From Deinococcus aquatilis DSM 23025 (GTDB lineage Bacteria > Deinococcota > Deinococci > Deinococcales > Deinococcaceae): a DNA stretch of 64,000 bases. Location of the stretch: NCBI RefSeq assembly GCF_000378445.1, contig NZ_KB899695.1:186001-250000 (forward strand). The letters are read 5' to 3'. Below, piece after piece: positions 63,060 through 64,000 of this stretch. Position numbers and translations under genes: made by a program. Every line of letters starts with the position of its first letter. The first letter of the stretch is position 1. The notes beneath the pieces were generated by a model that did not search any database, was not told the DNA's origin, and saw only the letters and a program-made list of their open reading frames with translations.

Positions 63060-64000
63060 ATGCGTAACACTTTTGTTCTGTCTTCCCTGCTCGCTCTCGG
63101 CCTCGGCATGGCAAGCGCCCAGACGGATACCACAACTCCCGCTGACCCCGCCACCACCCCTGCTCCTGCAACTACGGCTCCTGCAACCACTGCGGCTCCG
63201 GCTGCCACGCCTGCCGCCCAGGTCGTGCAGTTTACCGACGTGCCCGCAGGCCACTGGGCCAAAGACGCCGTTGATCTGATCGTGCAGCGCGGCCTGATTC
63301 AGGGCTTCCCTGACGGCACCTTCCGCGGCAACGAGAGCTTGACCCGCTACCAGGCAGCGCTGGTGTTCTACCGCCTCCTCCAGAGCGGCCAGCTCAGCAA
63401 CAGCAGCCTCAGCTCCACCGACCTCGCCACCATCACCGCCGGGATGCAGGAAGTCAGCACCGAGCTGGCCGCCATCAGCACCCGCGTGACTGACCTCGAA
63501 GCCCTGACCACCGAGCAGCAGGCCCGCATCACGGCGCTCGAAGGCCGCATCGACGCGCTGGGTACGCCCGCCGCCAACGCTGCTGGCACCGACACCGCCG
63601 CACTGACGGCCCGTATTGATGCCCTGGAAGCCGCCATCCGTAACATCCCCGCTGGCCCTGCCGGCGCAACTGGTCCTGCCGGCCCCGCCGGAGCCGCCGC
63701 CGATACGGCTGCCCTGGCCGCCCGCATCGCTGCCCTGGAAGCGCGTGCCACCACTGCTGACACCAGCACCGGCACCGTGACCACCACGCCCAGCACCACC
63801 ACCCCTGTAACGCCCCCCACCACCGTTGTGATCGGCAACACCGACACCGTTGTGGACGCCGTCCGTAGCACCAACCTCTACGCTGGCGTCAGCGTGGGCG
63901 CACAGAACACCCAGAGCGGCGACCCCTGCTACCTGCTGAACTCCAGTGGCCGCGCCGTCAACTTCTGCCTCTCCGGCGGCGCGATGGTCGGTGCCAACAA
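63060..64000 (+). CDS. SLH-domain envelope protein (S-layer/porin-like), 3' end beyond window
   Basis: 313 residues are visible and the frame is open to the edge. Signal peptide MRNTFVLSSLLALGLGMASA, then an Ala/Thr/Pro-rich linker, then one SLH domain (FTDVPAGHWAKDAVDLIVQR, LIQGFPDGTFRGNESLTRYQ) that anchors Deinococcus-Thermus outer-envelope proteins to the wall. Heptad-rich coiled coil follows (ITALEGRIDALG, TARIDALEAAIRN), interrupted by collagen-like GPAGATGPAGPAGAA. A Thr-rich linker and the start of a beta-rich domain with two cysteines come next. It is related to SlpA-type proteins, but identity with SlpA is not established. Confidence 0.85.
   Translation, partial: MRNTFVLSSLLALGLGMASAQTDTTTPADPATTPAPATTAPATTAAPAATPAAQVVQFTDVPAGHWAKDAVDLIVQRGLIQGFPDGTFRGNESLTRYQAALVFYRLLQSGQLSNSSLSSTDLATITAGMQEVSTELAAISTRVTDLEALTTEQQARITALEGRIDALGTPAANAAGTDTAALTARIDALEAAIRNIPAGPAGATGPAGPAGAAADTAALAARIAALEARATTADTSTGTVTTTPSTTTPVTPPTTVVIGNTDTVVDAVRSTNLYAGVSVGAQNTQSGDPCYLLNSSGRAVNFCLSGGAMVGAN

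Overview
The window looks like chromosomal DNA of a Deinococcus species. Four things point that way: uniformly GC-rich coding; a nurA-herA recombination-repair pair; a CrtL-type lycopene cyclase and an SLH-domain envelope protein; and many start codons preceded only by a TANNNT -10 box 6-8 nt upstream, the leaderless arrangement known to be common in Deinococcus. I see no rRNA, tRNA, CRISPR array, prophage or insertion sequence. Almost all the sequence is housekeeping and metabolic genes separated by short intergenic regions. Those regions are unusually rich in small palindromic repeats.

Layout. 1-1.4 kb: end of an SsuC/SsuB-type ABC importer. 1.5-8.8 kb: MATE exporter, a LysJ/ArgD-type aminotransferase with a cysteine-rich insert, a flavin-binding protein/GNAT pair, a cupin/DJ-1 pair divergent from a MocR regulator, and a ferredoxin. 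9.1-13 kb: nurA-herA and a CRP/FNR regulator. 13-20 kb: OstA/LptA-like secreted protein, FAD dehydrogenase, a small orphan protein, P5C dehydrogenase, DinB-like protein, class-III aminotransferase. 20-30 kb: lycopene cyclase with an acidic tail, membrane-anchored phospholipase D-like protein, LCP-family wall ligase, alpha-glucosidase, Ser/Thr kinase, patatin, signal peptidase I. 30-34 kb: DUF503, a cysteine-less HMA-fold protein, a DUF1999-like protein, a nucleotidyltransferase, ribokinase, a deaminase. 34-39 kb: acyl-CoA synthetase, response regulator, PBP1A. 39-43 kb: thioredoxin-like protein, ccdA, ccmA, ccmB, tsaB. 43-48 kb: carbohydrate ABC importer and an SsuD-like flavin monooxygenase. 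48-64 kb: nucleoside ABC importer, msrPQ, guaA, MBL-fold hydrolase, BMP-family binding protein, pseudokinase, HD hydrolase, enoyl-CoA hydratase, purine nucleoside phosphorylase, and the start of an SLH protein.

Functional themes. The right third is weighted to purine-nucleoside scavenging: importer ATPase and permeases, binding protein, phosphorylase, GMP synthase. Envelope functions recur: LCP, PBP1A, signal peptidase, SLH protein, MsrPQ repair of oxidised envelope methionines, and cytochrome c maturation. nurA-herA is the clearest DNA-repair unit.

The least ordinary content is the intergenic repeats. (1) Two 139-bp elements with imperfect terminal inverted repeats contain a hairpin with a compensated base pair, and their ends supply gene stop and start codons. 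(2) A composite of about 108 bp (C-rich arms around GTTGC/GCAAC hairpins) occurs three times, plus solo copies. (3) A heptameric CCACNNN family forms tandem arrays and inverted-repeat elements that reach into ccmA, ccmB and msrQ reading frames. All functional statements are read from sequence and family knowledge; no database search was run.
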